Numbered from the stretch's first letter, positions 41,747-52,189 are shown. The stretch: 64,000 nucleotides of DNA from Neoarius graeffei (GCF_027579695.1 NC_083577.1:63537741-63601740), one strand, 5' to 3'. The notes: generated by a model not told the origin, from the sequence alone. Numbers and translations: made by a program.

Positions 41747-42486
41747 TGGGCCTTTTCCACTACCCTTTTTCAGCTCACTTCAGCCCAACACGGCTCGTGT
41801 TTCGACTACCTCAGAGCAGCACGACTCAGCTCACTTCAGCCCTACTCAGCACCCAAAACTCGCACGGTTTTGGAGTGGGGCTGAAGTGAGCCCAACCGAG
41901 CCAAGTGGGGCTAGGGGCGTGAGGAGACACTCCCCTGTGCACTGATTGGTGAGGAGGAGTGTCCTCACATGCCCACACACGCCCTGCGAGCACGCTGGGA
42001 TCTGTAAACACCGTAAACCCGGAAGAAGAAGAATTATGACAAAGAAGAAGAGGACGTCTGTGTCCTCGTCGTCTTCATTGAGAAGGAATTGAAGAAGTTC
42101 CCTCTCTTTCTGAAGCCTTATGCGCCTCGCCTCATCTATACGCTCTTGCCAGTATCTGTTGGCGTTGTCGGTGACAACAAGCCACAGCACCAAGACCAGC
42201 AACACTAACGACTCCATGTCCTCCACGTTTATTGTTTACTATCCGGGTCATGAGACTACCGCTTAAATGGTCACTGATGTCACTGTTTGCACCGCCTAAC
42301 GACATCACGTGACGTCCACCCACTTTCGCTAACTCCACCCAATGTGTCCACCCACTTCCAGCCAGCACGGTTCAGCGCGGTTGTAGTCGAAATGCAACCC
42401 CAACAGCCCCACTCAGCTCGACTCAGCCCAACTCAGCACCGCATGGCTCAGCCCAACTCAGCCGCGTTGGTAGTGGAAAAGCCCCA
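41747..42486. mobile_element. PIF/Harbinger non-autonomous element, 740 bp, TAA TSD
   Basis: Ends TGGGCCTTTTCCACTACC and GGTAGTGGAAAAGCCCCA, with TAA at 41744-41746 and 42487-42489. The subterminal regions consist of repeated CTCAGCYCRACTCAGC units. It carries a minus-strand ORF fragment (41846-42226). A second copy sits at 45350-46025. Confidence 0.93.
42008..42226 (-). pseudogene. Harbinger-type ORF N-terminus
   Basis: MEDMESLVLLVLVLWLVVTD is followed by NANRYWQERIDEARRIRLQK and an acidic NEDDEDTD stretch, after which the frame is not meaningful. The same start occurs in the copy at 45610. A hydrophobic start followed by an Arg-rich helix is seen in the N-terminus of some fish Harbinger ORFs. 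The transposase core is missing. Confidence 0.6.
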
Positions 42487-42980
42487 TAAGAGATGAGATT
42501 GAGGTGCAGATGATGCTGGAAGGAGAATGTTGAGGATGGAGCTGTCAGGCAAACGAAAACGAGGAAGGCCAAAGAGGAGATACATGGATGTGGTGACAGA
42601 GGACATGAAAGTGGCAGGTGTGATAGAGAAGGATGCGGAAGACAGGGAGCAACGGAGACGAAAGATCCGCTGTGGCGGAGCAGCCAGAAGAAGATGATTC
42701 AACGAGATTAAACGAGACTAAAGATGGTGACTTACAAATAATGTGTAAACATCGTTGGAGTCAAGTTTGAACAGCATGAAGGAACATACCCCAACCCCCC
42801 TTAATTAATAAAAAAAAAATTCTCAACGGATTTGGCATAATATAAAAAGGTCGTTTTTTTACTCAGAAAAAGCGGAAATCCGCCGAAAAGCGGAAAACTC
42901 TCATCCCTGCTGAAGGCAAACCGAGATGAAGCTGAGGTTATTATTCCCCGATATTAAACGAGCCTGAGGAGGATGATTGT

Positions 42981-43172
<192 letters not shown>

Positions 43173-43459
43173 CTATTTTAATCTTCAAAAGCAGCATGCA
43201 AATATACCGGTAATGCACGCAGACTTCTCACTTATCTACGCTGAGTCACATAAAATACTTTGTTTTGAAATCGATAAAATAAATCACAATTCCACCTTAC
43301 CTTTGAATAGTTTTAGACCAAACTTCATAGCATCTTTAGTGTTTTAGGAACAATATTTTCTTTCATAATTTGTAATTCTTCCTCACTTACGGTGACAAAG
43401 CGATTGGCCGCCGTTTTGCTCGAGGTGATTATCGAGAAATAGTCAGAATTTCTCGACCA

Positions 43460-43648
43460 GGGGGCGTCGTGGCTCAGGTGGTTAAGGCGCTATACCATGA
43501 ATGCGGGCGACCTGGGTTCGATTCCGGCCCGAGGTCATTTCCCGATCCCTTCCCGTCTCTCTCTCTCCCGCTCATTTCCTGTCTCTACACTGTCCTATCC
43601 AATAAAGGTGCAAAAAGCCCAAAAAAATATCTTAAAAAAAAAAAAAAA
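43460..43648 (+). mobile_element. Different tRNA-derived SINE (Leu/Ser-like head), 14-bp TSD
   Basis: The head GTCGTGGCTCAGGTGGTTAA GGCGC and B box GGTTCGATTCC are tRNA Leu/Ser-like. The body is short (TTTCCCGATCCCTTCCCGTC, CTCATTTCCTGTCTCTACAC) and ends in AATAAAGGTGCAAAAAGCCC plus poly-A. GAATTTCTCGACCA flanks both ends (43446-43459, 43649-43662). Unrelated to the tRNA-Val-like SINE. Confidence 0.92.
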
Positions 43649-43729
43649 GAATTTCTCGACCAATCAGTGCGCGTGATTTCCAATAATCACCTGTGTATTT
43701 ATACTAATGCTTAATATACCACAAATAAC

Positions 43730-45197
43730 AGCCTGTCAGCTGTGAAAACAACACACAAGAAAATGTCGAAAAATACCAACTAATTGGTGGCACATCATAA
43801 TTGAATCGACGAAGGACTATAATGCAAGCTTTCACGCCTATTAATCTGTTCGCCAGGTCAGAATTAGGAAAATATTTTGGGGCTGAGGGTGATGTGCAGC
43901 TGAAAACATATTTGTAAAACTTGTTCATTCATTTGTCAGAAATATCACAACTGAAAAAGATAAACAAAGCTTTGGCAAGTGTGTGTGGAAATCAGAAAAA
44001 TCGCCTGAGCATGGAAACCACAGGGCCGGAACTAAATAAATGATTAGACAATTAGATAAATAACCAGTTTTAACCATTTTATGTACTGCATCCAGCTTTT
44101 TTTTCCCCTCAGGATACATCACATATCTGCAGTGCTGCAGCTCTGTCCTCAGATCGCTCCTCATAGAGCAGTTTAGCAGCTCGGATCTCCAACCCAAAAT
44201 ACACGACATGTTTGAGGCGCAGTTGGGTTGATTGAGTCAACGTCAAATTACTTTCGCACTGGAACTGAACCGCACTAAAGTGGCACTTGGAACCAGACCA
44301 AGGCCAACTTATTCAGATGGTCAAGGACTGGTTGTTTTGGTCAGGAGCCGAGTGTGATTGCTGCGCATCACATCTGCCTAAACAAACTGCACTAAAGAGG
44401 AACATCATACAAAGGCAGAGCCGGGAGTGTACATCATAACAAAAAACCTGAGTTTAACTCCGCCACAGTGATACAGAGGGAATGAGGAATCAGCAGGGTT
44501 ATAGCATTAATGCTCAGAAGAGAAAAAATGACTGGGGCTTTAATAGTTTGCTTTAATGGAATACTCATTTCCAATGCACAGAGCCCCAGTGTGTTAACGC
44601 CTCACCCTACCTCCTTCAGTCTCCTGTCAAACAGAACAAACGGCATGACAACAGAGCGGACCTCTCTTCTCTCATTAGGCTCTGGCTTTACTGGATGAAA
44701 TATTCATGCCATTTAGCCATGCGCCATTCTGTGAAAGCCCCCCACCACACACACACACACACGTTGTGGCATTGTGCTGGTCAGGTTAGGATCTGAGTCT
44801 CCATCAGTGAGCTCAGCACCCACAAACCTGCTCACTGGAGGAAAGTGGGTAAAGTCCTGGCACTTTTAAAACAACAGCGTACAGTATTTCGTGGACCGCG
44901 TTCTCTTTTTCTTGGGCATTTCGTGTCTGACAGTAATGCCCGAGCAGCCTCAGCATAAGCTTTTGAATATGGGATGTTAGGAGATGAGTCTCTATGGGTG
45001 CATCTCATTTCCATTTTAATGAGCAGCAGAGCAGTGAAGTTTTGTAATAATGTGAACTAAATGGGGTTTTTGTTTCATTTTGTCAGACATGAAGTGCAGT
45101 TACTGTAGTTTACTGACTGACGTGGTGAAAGTATACAACTAAAACCAGGAGTCCATCCTTATATTTGGAAAAGCAAGGAACACTTGCATCGTTTTAT
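43730..45197. other. Non-coding, no gene recognised
   Basis: A short CA run is at 44745-44763. No coding motifs in any frame. Confidence 0.5.
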
Positions 45198-45209
45198 TTG
45201 TTCACTTTC

Positions 45210-46256
45210 TCATCTCATCTCATTATCTGTAGCCGCTTTATCCTGTTCTACAGGGTCGCAGGCAAGCTGGAGCCTATCCCAGCTGACTACGGGTGAAAGG
45301 CGGGGTACACCCTGGACAAGTCGCCAGGTCATCACAGGGCTGACACATATGCCGCTTTTCCACTACCAATGCGGCTGAGTTGGGCTGAGCCGTGCCGTGC
45401 TGAGTTGGGCTGAGTCGAGCTGAGTGGGGCTGTTGGAGTTGCATTTCGACTACAACCGCGCTGAACCGTGCTGGCTGGAAGTGGGTGGACACATTGGGTG
45501 GAGTTAGCGAAAGTGGGTGGACGTCACGTGATGTCGTTAGGCGGCGCAAACAGTGACATCAGTGAGCTTTTAAGCGGTAGTCTCACGACCCGGATAGTAA
45601 ACAATAAACATGGAGGACATGGAGTCGTTAGTGTTGCTGGTCTTGGTGCTGTGGCTTGTTGTCACCGACAACGCCAACAGATACTGGCAAGAGCGTATAG
45701 ATGAGGCGAGGCGCGTAAGGCTTCAGAAATTCTCGTAATTCTTCTTCTTCCGGGTTTACGGTGTTTACAGATCCCAGCGTGCTCGCGGGGCGTGTGTGGG
45801 CATGTGAGGACACTCCTCCTCACCAATCAGTGCACAGGGGAGTGTCTCCTCACGCCCCTAGCCCCACTCAGCTCGGCTTGGCTCGCTTCAGCCCCACTCC
45901 AAAACCGTGCGAGTTTTGGGTGCTAAGCAGGGCTGATGCGAGCTGAGTCGTGCTGCTCTAAGGTAGTCGAAACGCGAGCCGTGTCGGGCTGAAGTGAGCT
46001 GAAAAAGGGTAGTGGAAAAGGGCCAACAGACACAGACAACCATTCACACTCACATTCACACCTACGGTCAATTTAGAGTCACCAGTTAACCTAACCTGCA
46101 TGTCTTTGGACTGTGGGGGAAACCGGAGCACCCGGAGGAAACCCACACGGACACCATGCAAACTCCGCACAGAAAGGCCCTCGCCGGTCACGGGGCTCAA
46201 ACCCGGACCTTCTTGCTGTGAGGCAACAGCGCTAACCACTACACCACCGTGCCGCC
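45210..46256 (-). mobile_element. tRNA-Val-like SINE split by a Harbinger element
   Basis: TTGTTCACTTTC (45198-45209) and TTGTTCATTTTC (46257-46268) flank the SINE. Its body is complete when the 676-bp Harbinger (45350-46025) is removed, the break falling within the CACATAGACACAGAC stretch. A short deletion in the head region (CACACGGACACCATGC) is also present. Confidence 0.95.
45350..46025. mobile_element. PIF/Harbinger non-autonomous element inside a SINE, 676 bp
   Basis: Ends TGCCGCTTTTCCACTACC and GGTAGTGGAAAAGGGCCA, same family as 41747-42486. The 3-bp flanks read ATA on the left and ACA on the right, compatible with one TSD that has since mutated. The ORF start MEDMESLVLLVLVLWLVVTD is again present, here on the plus strand at 45610. 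About 60 bp after LQK are deleted. Confidence 0.92.
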
Positions 46257-46261
46257 TTGTT

Positions 46262-46445
46262 CATTTTCCGTAACTGCTTTATTGTGCTCAGGCTTGTTGT
46301 GGATCCGGAGCCCATTCCAGGAACACTGGGAGTGAGGCAGGAACACACCCCGGATGGGATACCAATCAAACCCACGGCGTCACACATACCAATCAACCCC
46401 CGGCATAGTTTGGGGAGGTGGGAGGAAACCCAGGTATTGAGTGTG
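46262..46445. repeat. Dispersed 'CTTTATTGTGCTCAGG' repeat, copy 3
   Basis: Related to 25545-25880 and 33285-33425 through CCGTAACTGCTTTATTGTGC, GGAGCCCATTCCAGGAACAC and GGGAGGTGGGAGGAAACC. Confidence 0.6.
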
Positions 46446-47097
46446 GAAAATATCCAGTGAAAGACTGGGAGGAAAAAGAAAAGTATTGCCTTTTGCTACA
46501 GTTGCTATGGTGATGTGAATTACTTCTAAAATGTCAAATTAGACTGTGTAGTGGCAAAGAGAGGCTTGTCTAGTCCTAGTTGACAAATAGAAGCACTACA
46601 CTTCACAACGGTGGGCCAGTGACACAAAAAACAAAAACACAAAAAGGTACAAACCAACAGGTCATTCACACAAAAATATCACATCTCTCAGGTTCTGTCT
46701 AAGTGAAGCTCACTTGTGTAGAGTACTGTTACTAAACCACTGAATTTATGACAGGACAGCCACTCAGAGATGTGTGGGTGTGAGAGATGCTGTGTGGAAA
46801 TCAGGCCCTAGCACCACACTGAACTATTTTTACACACACACACACACACACGATACAACTCTTTAAATAAATCACTGATTATAGTGGTGGACTGATTGCT
46901 GTGCTGTGCAGTGTATGCAATGAGGGCGTGTGGACATGGCAGTGGTTTTGGGGAGATGTCGTTCATGAGGATGTGTGGTGTGGACATGTGCTTCTGTGAG
47001 AAAATACAGCAGGGGAAGAGTAGGAGGGGGAGTGGTGCGATGTGCTAAGATGGTGGCCAGCACAATAAAAAGCTCAGCCACTGCCTATTACTGATTA
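46446..47097. other. Non-coding, short CA run, no gene recognised
   Basis: CA run at 46833-46851. No coding signal. Confidence 0.5.
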
Positions 47098-47187
47098 CAC
47101 ATGTCTTGCCCCCACACACACACACTTCTATCTTTGTGGGGACACTAATTAGCATAATGCATTCCCCAGCCCAGCCCAGCCCTACCC

Positions 47188-47756
47188 TAGCCTGGGCCCG
47201 CCCATCTTAACTTGTGACGCAACACGAGAGCCTGTTGCGAGCTTAGTCTGGCCAGGCAAGCTATCTACAGCTCTTCCAAGCTCCCGAAAAATCGGGAGCC
47301 AATCAACTTTGAGCATCTCCAACGGCCCTGGGTAGAGGCGTGTTCAAGGCACTGACGTAGTAGAACTGCGACCGGAAGCCATAGATTGTTTACAGAATCT
47401 ATGCCGGAAGCGCTTCATTCACTAGAAACATTACGAACATGGAGCAAGTTCTCATTGAAAACGGAGCAAGGAGCAGCCCTGGAGGTATTTATTGAAAGGA
47501 AGGACGTTTTCGCCTTGCTCCCGACCGGCTTCGGTAAGAGTTTAATCTACCAGTTAGCCCCGTCGCGTCACATACGTCAGAGGAAAGAGTGATGTGATTG
47601 GTTTAAGCTTCATCACAGCCTTTTCTGGCTTCAACCAGTAGCAAACTGAGGCATTTCAGGGAGGCGGGTCAACCACGCACTTTGGGAAATGGTTGGGCTT
47701 AATATCTTTGCCAGACCAAATGCTCGCAGAGCTTTGAAGTCGCATTAGCCAGACTA
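47188..47756. mobile_element. 569-bp TIR element with 8-9 bp TSD carrying a RecQ-like fragment
   Basis: GCCCTACCC lies on both sides (47179-47187, 47757-47765). The ends read TAGCCTGG on the left and CCAGACTA on the right, a short imperfect TIR. An internal palindrome GAGCTCC... (AGCTCCCGAAAAATCGGGAG) is near 47277-47300. The centre encodes a RecQ-helicase-like piece (47431-47592). A hAT-type or similar mobilising enzyme would fit an 8-bp duplication. I do not know a name for this family. Confidence 0.65.
47431..47592 (+). pseudogene. RecQ-type helicase fragment with Walker A motif
   Basis: The frame reads FSLKTEQGAALEVFIERKDV then FALLPTGFGKSLIYQLAP. The order 'Q-x-x-A-L-x-x-f-x-x-x-k-D-v-x-x-l-L-P-T-G-x-G-K-S' is the motif 0/motif I (Walker A) region of RecQ-family superfamily 2 helicases. 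Only about 40 residues of homology remain. The sequence diverges after QLAP and stops. It lies inside a TIR element rather than a host locus, so it is either a captured host exon or the relic of a helicase encoded by the autonomous relative. Confidence 0.75.
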
Positions 47757-47900
47757 GCCCTACCCATCACAACTAAACGCCTAACCCCAAACTAACCCCT
47801 AAAACTAAAAGTCTTAAACCTCAAATCGTCCTTTGAAGAAATGAGGACCAGCCAAAATGTCCTCATTTCCCAAAAATGTTCGAAATCTGTTGGTAAAAAA

Positions 47901-48791
47901 TGAATTCTGGTTCTCAACATGTAACAAGCACGCGCGCACACACACACGAGCAAGAAAATGAGAGAGAAATTCTTAAAATTATACCTGTCAAATGACTTTA
48001 TAATGGCAATGATTCGTTAAAAGGCCTAGTAATTGAATCTAACACAATTGAGCCCATCGTTAATTTATTATTAATTTTTATATGATTCATATTCATTTAC
48101 CCAATTACTAGGAACATCCTGATTGCGTGTTTTTGCATTTTTGATACAACAGCAAGACTAAAACTCAAAGCTAAAGCTCATCAAATACAATCTAATCCTG
48201 ATCCCGCTGGACCTGTCGCTCCCACTCAGGAGCACAACTGCAACATCCTCGTTATTTACTGACTGTTATTTTCTTTTTGCAAATATACAGCAGGATTTTA
48301 AACATCTCAGGTGACCCAAGCCCCACATAAAACCCTGAATATTCAAATGAAATTATTCACATGATTTTTGTTCTTTCAATGGAGGGAAAAAGAAAAAAAA
48401 AAATCCCAAAGAAGCCACACGCCAAAGCACAGAATGACTGACAGCGTGTGGGAACATTTTCAATATAATGAAATAAATTTGGATTTTTATGTAGCAAACA
48501 AACAAGTGGAGCGAGAAACATTTTAATATCCCAGCGCTGTTATACAAAATATCAGCGCTCTTGGAACGCTGCTTGGCCAATCAAATTAGCGGACCAAAAA
48601 TAACTATGGTATCATTGCACAATGGAACATCATTTGAGATGCGGTCACAGAAAAATGGTGCTCAGACACAAAAAACCACCTGCTTCAATAACAGGTTCTT
48701 CCCACAACATTCCCATCAGAATGCTTAACAGCCACTGACCTTATCCTTCCAAATGCACATCAGCACCTTACACACCACCCCATTACACAAT
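47901..48791. other. Non-coding, no gene recognised
   Basis: A (GCGCACA)CACA stretch at 47930-47948 and an A-rich tract near 48390. No coding or repeat feature otherwise. Confidence 0.5.
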
Positions 48792-48801
48792 GGTGCGTAT
48801 T

Positions 48802-49184
48802 CATCTCATCTCATTATCTCTAGCCGCTTGATCCTGTTCTACAGGGTCGCAGGCAAGCTGAAGCCTATCCCAGCTGACTACGGGCGAAAGGCGGGGTACA
48901 CCCTGGACAAGTCGCCAGGTCATCGGTCATCACAGGGCTGACACATAGACACAGACAACCATTCACACTCACATTCACACCTACGGTCAATTTAGAGTCA
49001 CCAGTTAACCTAACCTGCATGTCTTTGGACTGTGGGGGAAACCGGAGCACCCAGAGGAAACCCACACGGACACGGGGAGAACATGCAAACTCCGCACAGA
49101 AAGGCCCTCGCCGGCCACGGGGCTCGAACCCGGACCTTCTTGCTGTGAGGCGACAGCGCTAACCACTACACCACCGTGCCACCC
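48802..49184 (-). mobile_element. tRNA-Val-like SINE, 10-bp TSD with internal 7-bp duplication
   Basis: GGTGCGTATT (48792-48801) and GGTGTGTATT (49185-49194). The phrase GGTCATC is doubled near 48921-48931, a small tandem duplication unique to this copy. Confidence 0.94.
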
Positions 49185-49194
49185 GGTGTGTATT

Positions 49195-49360
49195 ATATAT
49201 TTAAATAATATTGGCTGGCTTTGATTGGTCCATAAGCTATATTCCATTCAGCTAACATGATACTGAACCTGTTAAAGAGGAGTTTTCGACTCGTTCATTA
49301 TCATGCTAGCTGAATGGAATATATCTGACAGACCACTCAAAGCCAGCCCATATTATTTAA
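49195..49360. repeat. Hairpin, foldback family copy C
   Basis: The left arm TTGGCTGGCTTTGATTGGTC ... TATTCCATTCAGCTAACATG and the right arm TCATGCTAGCTGAATGGAAT ... AAGCCAGCCCATATT form a large imperfect inverted repeat matching those at 30119 and 33053. The loop differs (ACCTGTTAAAGAGGAGTTTT). Confidence 0.9.
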
Positions 49361-50250
49361 AATAACAACCGAGGCAAAGTCGAGGTGATTATTCATCGAT
49401 ATTCACTGAACCTGAGGTGGAGAATTGATTTAGTATAAATGCAGAGGTGATTATTTTAAAAAATTAAAATAAAAATTGGATTAAAAATTTTCTTTTCAAT
49501 CTTCAAAAGCGGCATGCAAATGCAATAACGGCACGGCGCAGACTTGTCACTTCTCCATGCCAACTCACATAAAATACTTTGTTTTGAAACACACATCACA
49601 TCACACACATCACATTATCTCTAGCCGCTTTATCCTTCTACAGGGTCACAGGCAAGCTGGAGCCTATCCCAGCTGACTACGGGCGAAAGGCGGGGTACAC
49701 CCTGGACAAGTCGCCAGGTCATCACAGGGCTGACACATAGACACAGACAACCATTCACACTCACATTCACACCTACGGTCAATTTAGAGTCACCAGTTAA
49801 TCTAACCTGCATGTCTTTGGACTGTGGGGGAAACCGGAGCACCCGGAGGAAACCCACGCGGACACGGGGAGAACATGCAAACTCCACACAGAAAGGCCCT
49901 CACCGGCCACGGGGCTCGAACCCAGGACCTTCTCTTGCTGTGAGGCGACAGCGCTAACCACTACGCCACCGTGCCGCCCTGTTTTGAAACAGATAAAATA
50001 AATCACAATTCCACCTTACCTTTGAATAGTTTTAGACCAAACTTCGTGGTACTTTTAAGGGCTTTTAGGAACAGCATTTTCTTTCATAATCTGTAATTCT
50101 TCCTCACTTACGGGGGAAAGCGATTGGCCACCATTTTGCCAAGTTGTTCAATGTGATTATCGAGAAACAGTCTGAATTTCTTGACCAATCAGCACGAACG
50201 ATTTCCTATAAATCACCTCAATATTTATACTAAACGCTTATTATTACTAC
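49361..50250. repeat. Non-autonomous repeat, copy 2 (pairs with 42916-43726)
   Basis: Same succession of blocks as 42916-43726, here following directly on the foldback hairpin. This suggests that hairpin and body are one element, with the hairpin end lost or displaced in copy 1. A SINE is nested at 49592-49979. Confidence 0.7.
49592..49979 (-). mobile_element. tRNA-Val-like SINE inside the repeat, 12-bp TSD
   Basis: TGTTTTGAAACA at 49580-49591 and 49980-49991. The sister repeat at 43261 (TTTGTTTTGAAATCGATAAA) represents the empty site. The tail is CACAT-rich instead of ATGAG. Confidence 0.96.
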
Positions 50251-50325
50251 TACTCTAACCACTAAAGTACAGTCAGCTTTGATGTAGGACATTTATTTTC
50301 ATATAAAGTCAATTTTATATAAATT

Positions 50326-50392
50326 TGCTCATTTAAAAAAAAAAAACAAACAAACAACCCTGTGCTTAAAAAAAAAAAAAAAAAAAAAAAAA
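50326..50392. repeat. A-rich tracts
   Basis: Two poly-A runs, the second about 24 nt, without a recognisable retrotransposon next to them. Confidence 0.8.
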
Positions 50393-50479
50393 AGTCAATG
50401 ACATTTGTCTCTCCCCCCAATTTGTTTTCCTGATTTCTAGATGTTGTTATCTGATTAAATACTACTTAAATTTACATAA

Positions 50480-50771
50480 AGCCTAGGTCACAACCGGATG
50501 TACGATTTTTTGGCTGTACGATTTTTGGCGTTTCCCAAATTGCTGAGTTTTTTTTTGTTCGTGGAGAAAGACGCACGTTGGCCATAAGTTTGTCTTGCAA
50601 CCTGAAGAAAACGTAAGCACCCGTAGAGTTTGTTTGACATGACAAAGAACCTCTGCGGCCAGTCTACGGCTCGAAAATCAGCACGTTACAGGCGCGCCCT
50701 CCGTGCGTTTCTTGCGTTTTTTGCACGTAGACCAGCCGTAGGAGCACGTACGGCCGGTTGTGACCGAGGCT
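50480..50771. mobile_element. Harbinger-type MITE, 292 bp, TAA TSD
   Basis: Ends AGCCTAGGTCACAACCGG and CCGGTTGTGACCGAGGCT, with TAA at 50477-50479 and 50772-50774. CpG-rich CGTACG/CGTAG motifs occur near both ends. No coding capacity. Confidence 0.85.
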
Positions 50772-50774
50772 TAA

Positions 50775-51349
50775 TGTTTATTTATTCATTCTATATTCAC
50801 TTTACACAGTATTTATAGATGTGTGGTAGACATGTTCACTGCCAATACCTGAACATAAATGAATGTAACTAATAATGTGCATTGTCACTCGAGTTGCTGT
50901 CACTGAATGGCTACGAGGTCTTTATAAAATGAACATGAATATTCTAAAGTATTCACCATCACTGAGTATTAAACATCTGCCCCAAAAAAAGTCTTTAAAA
51001 AAAGCACAGATCCTGCTCTTCAATGATTCCAGTTAGATGAGAAAAGAGAGAGACCCCGTTACTGTATGGTTGATGAAGGAAAACAGAATAACTTGCCCTC
51101 GGGTAGTATATCTGGGTAATAGTGCCCTGCAAAGCAGCAAAAATAAAGCACACAGCGGTCTATCGATGCTGGGAGGTGGAATGAAAATAAACAATTTCTG
51201 TATAGAGACAACATTTAAATGAAAACATGCACAGCATGAAAATGAACAACAACTGCATGCTGGCAAATTTTCTGTGCGTGTGCATTTTTTTTTTTTTTTT
51301 ACACACACACACACACACAATCACAAAATGTTGGGACAGTATGCTGAAA
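50775..51349. other. Non-coding with T tract and CA run, no gene recognised
   Basis: Poly-T at 51285-51300 is followed by (AC)n to 51319. Frames carry no motif. Confidence 0.5.
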
Positions 51350-51360
51350 TTGAAAACCAT

Positions 51361-51716
51361 CCATCCATTATCTGTAACCACTTATCCTGTGCAGGGTTGC
51401 AGGCAAGCTGGAGCCTATCCCAGCTGACTATGGGTGAGAGGCGGGGTACATCCTGGACAAGTCGCCAGGTCATCACAGGGCTGACACATGGAGACAAACA
51501 ACCATTCACACTCACGGTCAATTTAGAGCCACCAGTTAGCCTAACCTGCATGTCTTTGGACTGTAGGGGAAACTGGAGCACCTGGAGGAAACCCACGCAG
51601 ACATGGCGAGAACATGCAAACTCCACACAGAAAGGCCCTGTCGGCCACTGGGCTCGAACCCAGAACCTTCTTGCTGCGAGGCGACAGTGCTAACCACTAC
51701 ACCACAGTGCTGCCCG
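51361..51716 (-). mobile_element. tRNA-Val-like SINE, ATGG-tail subfamily, 11-bp TSD
   Basis: TTGAAAACCAT at 51350-51360 and 51717-51727. Same subfamily as 12247 (GATGG tail, no GTGAATGTGAG duplication, CAGGATAAGTGG). Confidence 0.95.
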
Positions 51717-51812
51717 TTGAAAACCATGAGTTGTCAATATTTTTTTTTACCTGTATTGCACTCAGTTGTCTCCCCCGCACCCAAAAGCAAACACTTTTCA
51801 ATTCTGATTCTT

Positions 51813-52189
51813 CTCATCTCATCTCATTATCTCTAGCCGCTTTATCCTGTTCTACAGGGTCGCAGGCAAGCTGGAGCCTATCCCAGCTGACTACGGGCGA
51901 AAGGCGGGGTACACCCTGGACAAGTCGCCAGGTCATCACAGGGCCGACACATAGACACAGACAACCATTCACACTCACATTCACACCTACGCTCAATTTA
52001 GAGTCACCAGTTAACCTAACCTGCATGTCTTTGGACTGTGGGGGAAACCGGAGCACCCGGAGGAAACCCACGCGGACACGGGGAGAACATGCAAACTCCA
52101 CACAGAAAGGCCCTCACCGGCCACGGGGCTCAAACCCGGACCTTCTTGCTGTGAGGCGACAGTGCTAACCACTACACCACCGTGCCGCC
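51813..52189 (-). mobile_element. tRNA-Val-like SINE, full length, 12-bp TSD
   Basis: ATTCTGATTCTT at 51801-51812 and 52190-52201. Near consensus, 84 bp from the previous SINE in the same orientation. Confidence 0.96.

Larger units (their letters stand above)
41299..42690 (+). pseudogene. LINE reverse-transcriptase C-terminal domain, split by a Harbinger
   Basis: The first part (41299-41746) contains KVGEFKYLGSTVQENGGCDS, KGKMYKTVVRPAVMYGLETV and LRMLRFAMGVTRLDRIRNEH, the conserved post-RT thumb region of an RTE-like LINE. It breaks at GMKL. After the Harbinger the frame resumes at 42490 with RDEIEVQMMLE, RKRGRPKRRYMDVVTEDMKV and KIRCGGAARRR. The catalytic palm (YxDD) is absent. Confidence 0.88.
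41199..42696 (+). mobile_element. LINE insertion with perfect 17-bp TSD, itself interrupted
   Basis: ATTCAACGAGATTAAAC occurs at 41182-41198 and again at 42697-42713. The left part (GTGCTGGTCCCAAGCCCGGA, GGAAGGGCATCCGGCGTAAA) and the 3' end (GATCCGCTGTGGCGGAGCAG, then AGAAGAAGATG) are typical of a widespread fish LINE tail. The reverse-transcriptase C-terminal ORF is split by a Harbinger element (41747-42486). Without it the insertion is about 760 bp, so it is heavily truncated or internally deleted. Confidence 0.9.
39661..42909. mobile_element. Unassigned TIR transposon, CAGGGATGAGAG ends, 6-bp TSD
   Basis: Left end CAGGGATGAGAGT and right end ACTCTCATCCCTG are inverted copies. CTGAAG lies directly outside both (39655-39660, 42910-42915). 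Total 3249 bp, of which a SINE (40308-40690) and a LINE insertion (41199-42696) are later additions, leaving about 1.37 kb. The residual interior is AT-rich and carries one short charged ORF (40762-41000, minus). The termini resemble hAT-type CAGRG ends, but a 6-bp duplication is not the usual 8 bp, so I leave the superfamily open. Confidence 0.65.
47098..47900. repeat. GTGGGGAC-type repeat, copy 3, split by another element
   Basis: The CA run and CTTTGTGGGGACAC on the left and CTAACCCCAAACTAACCCC ... CCTCATTTCCCAAAAATGTT on the right make one repeat once 47188-47756 is removed. Confidence 0.6.

Noticed and set aside
43460-43540. Possible tRNA-Leu/Ser gene
   Set aside because: It has good A and B boxes but continues into a short body with poly-A and is bounded by a 14-bp TSD, so it is a retroposed SINE.
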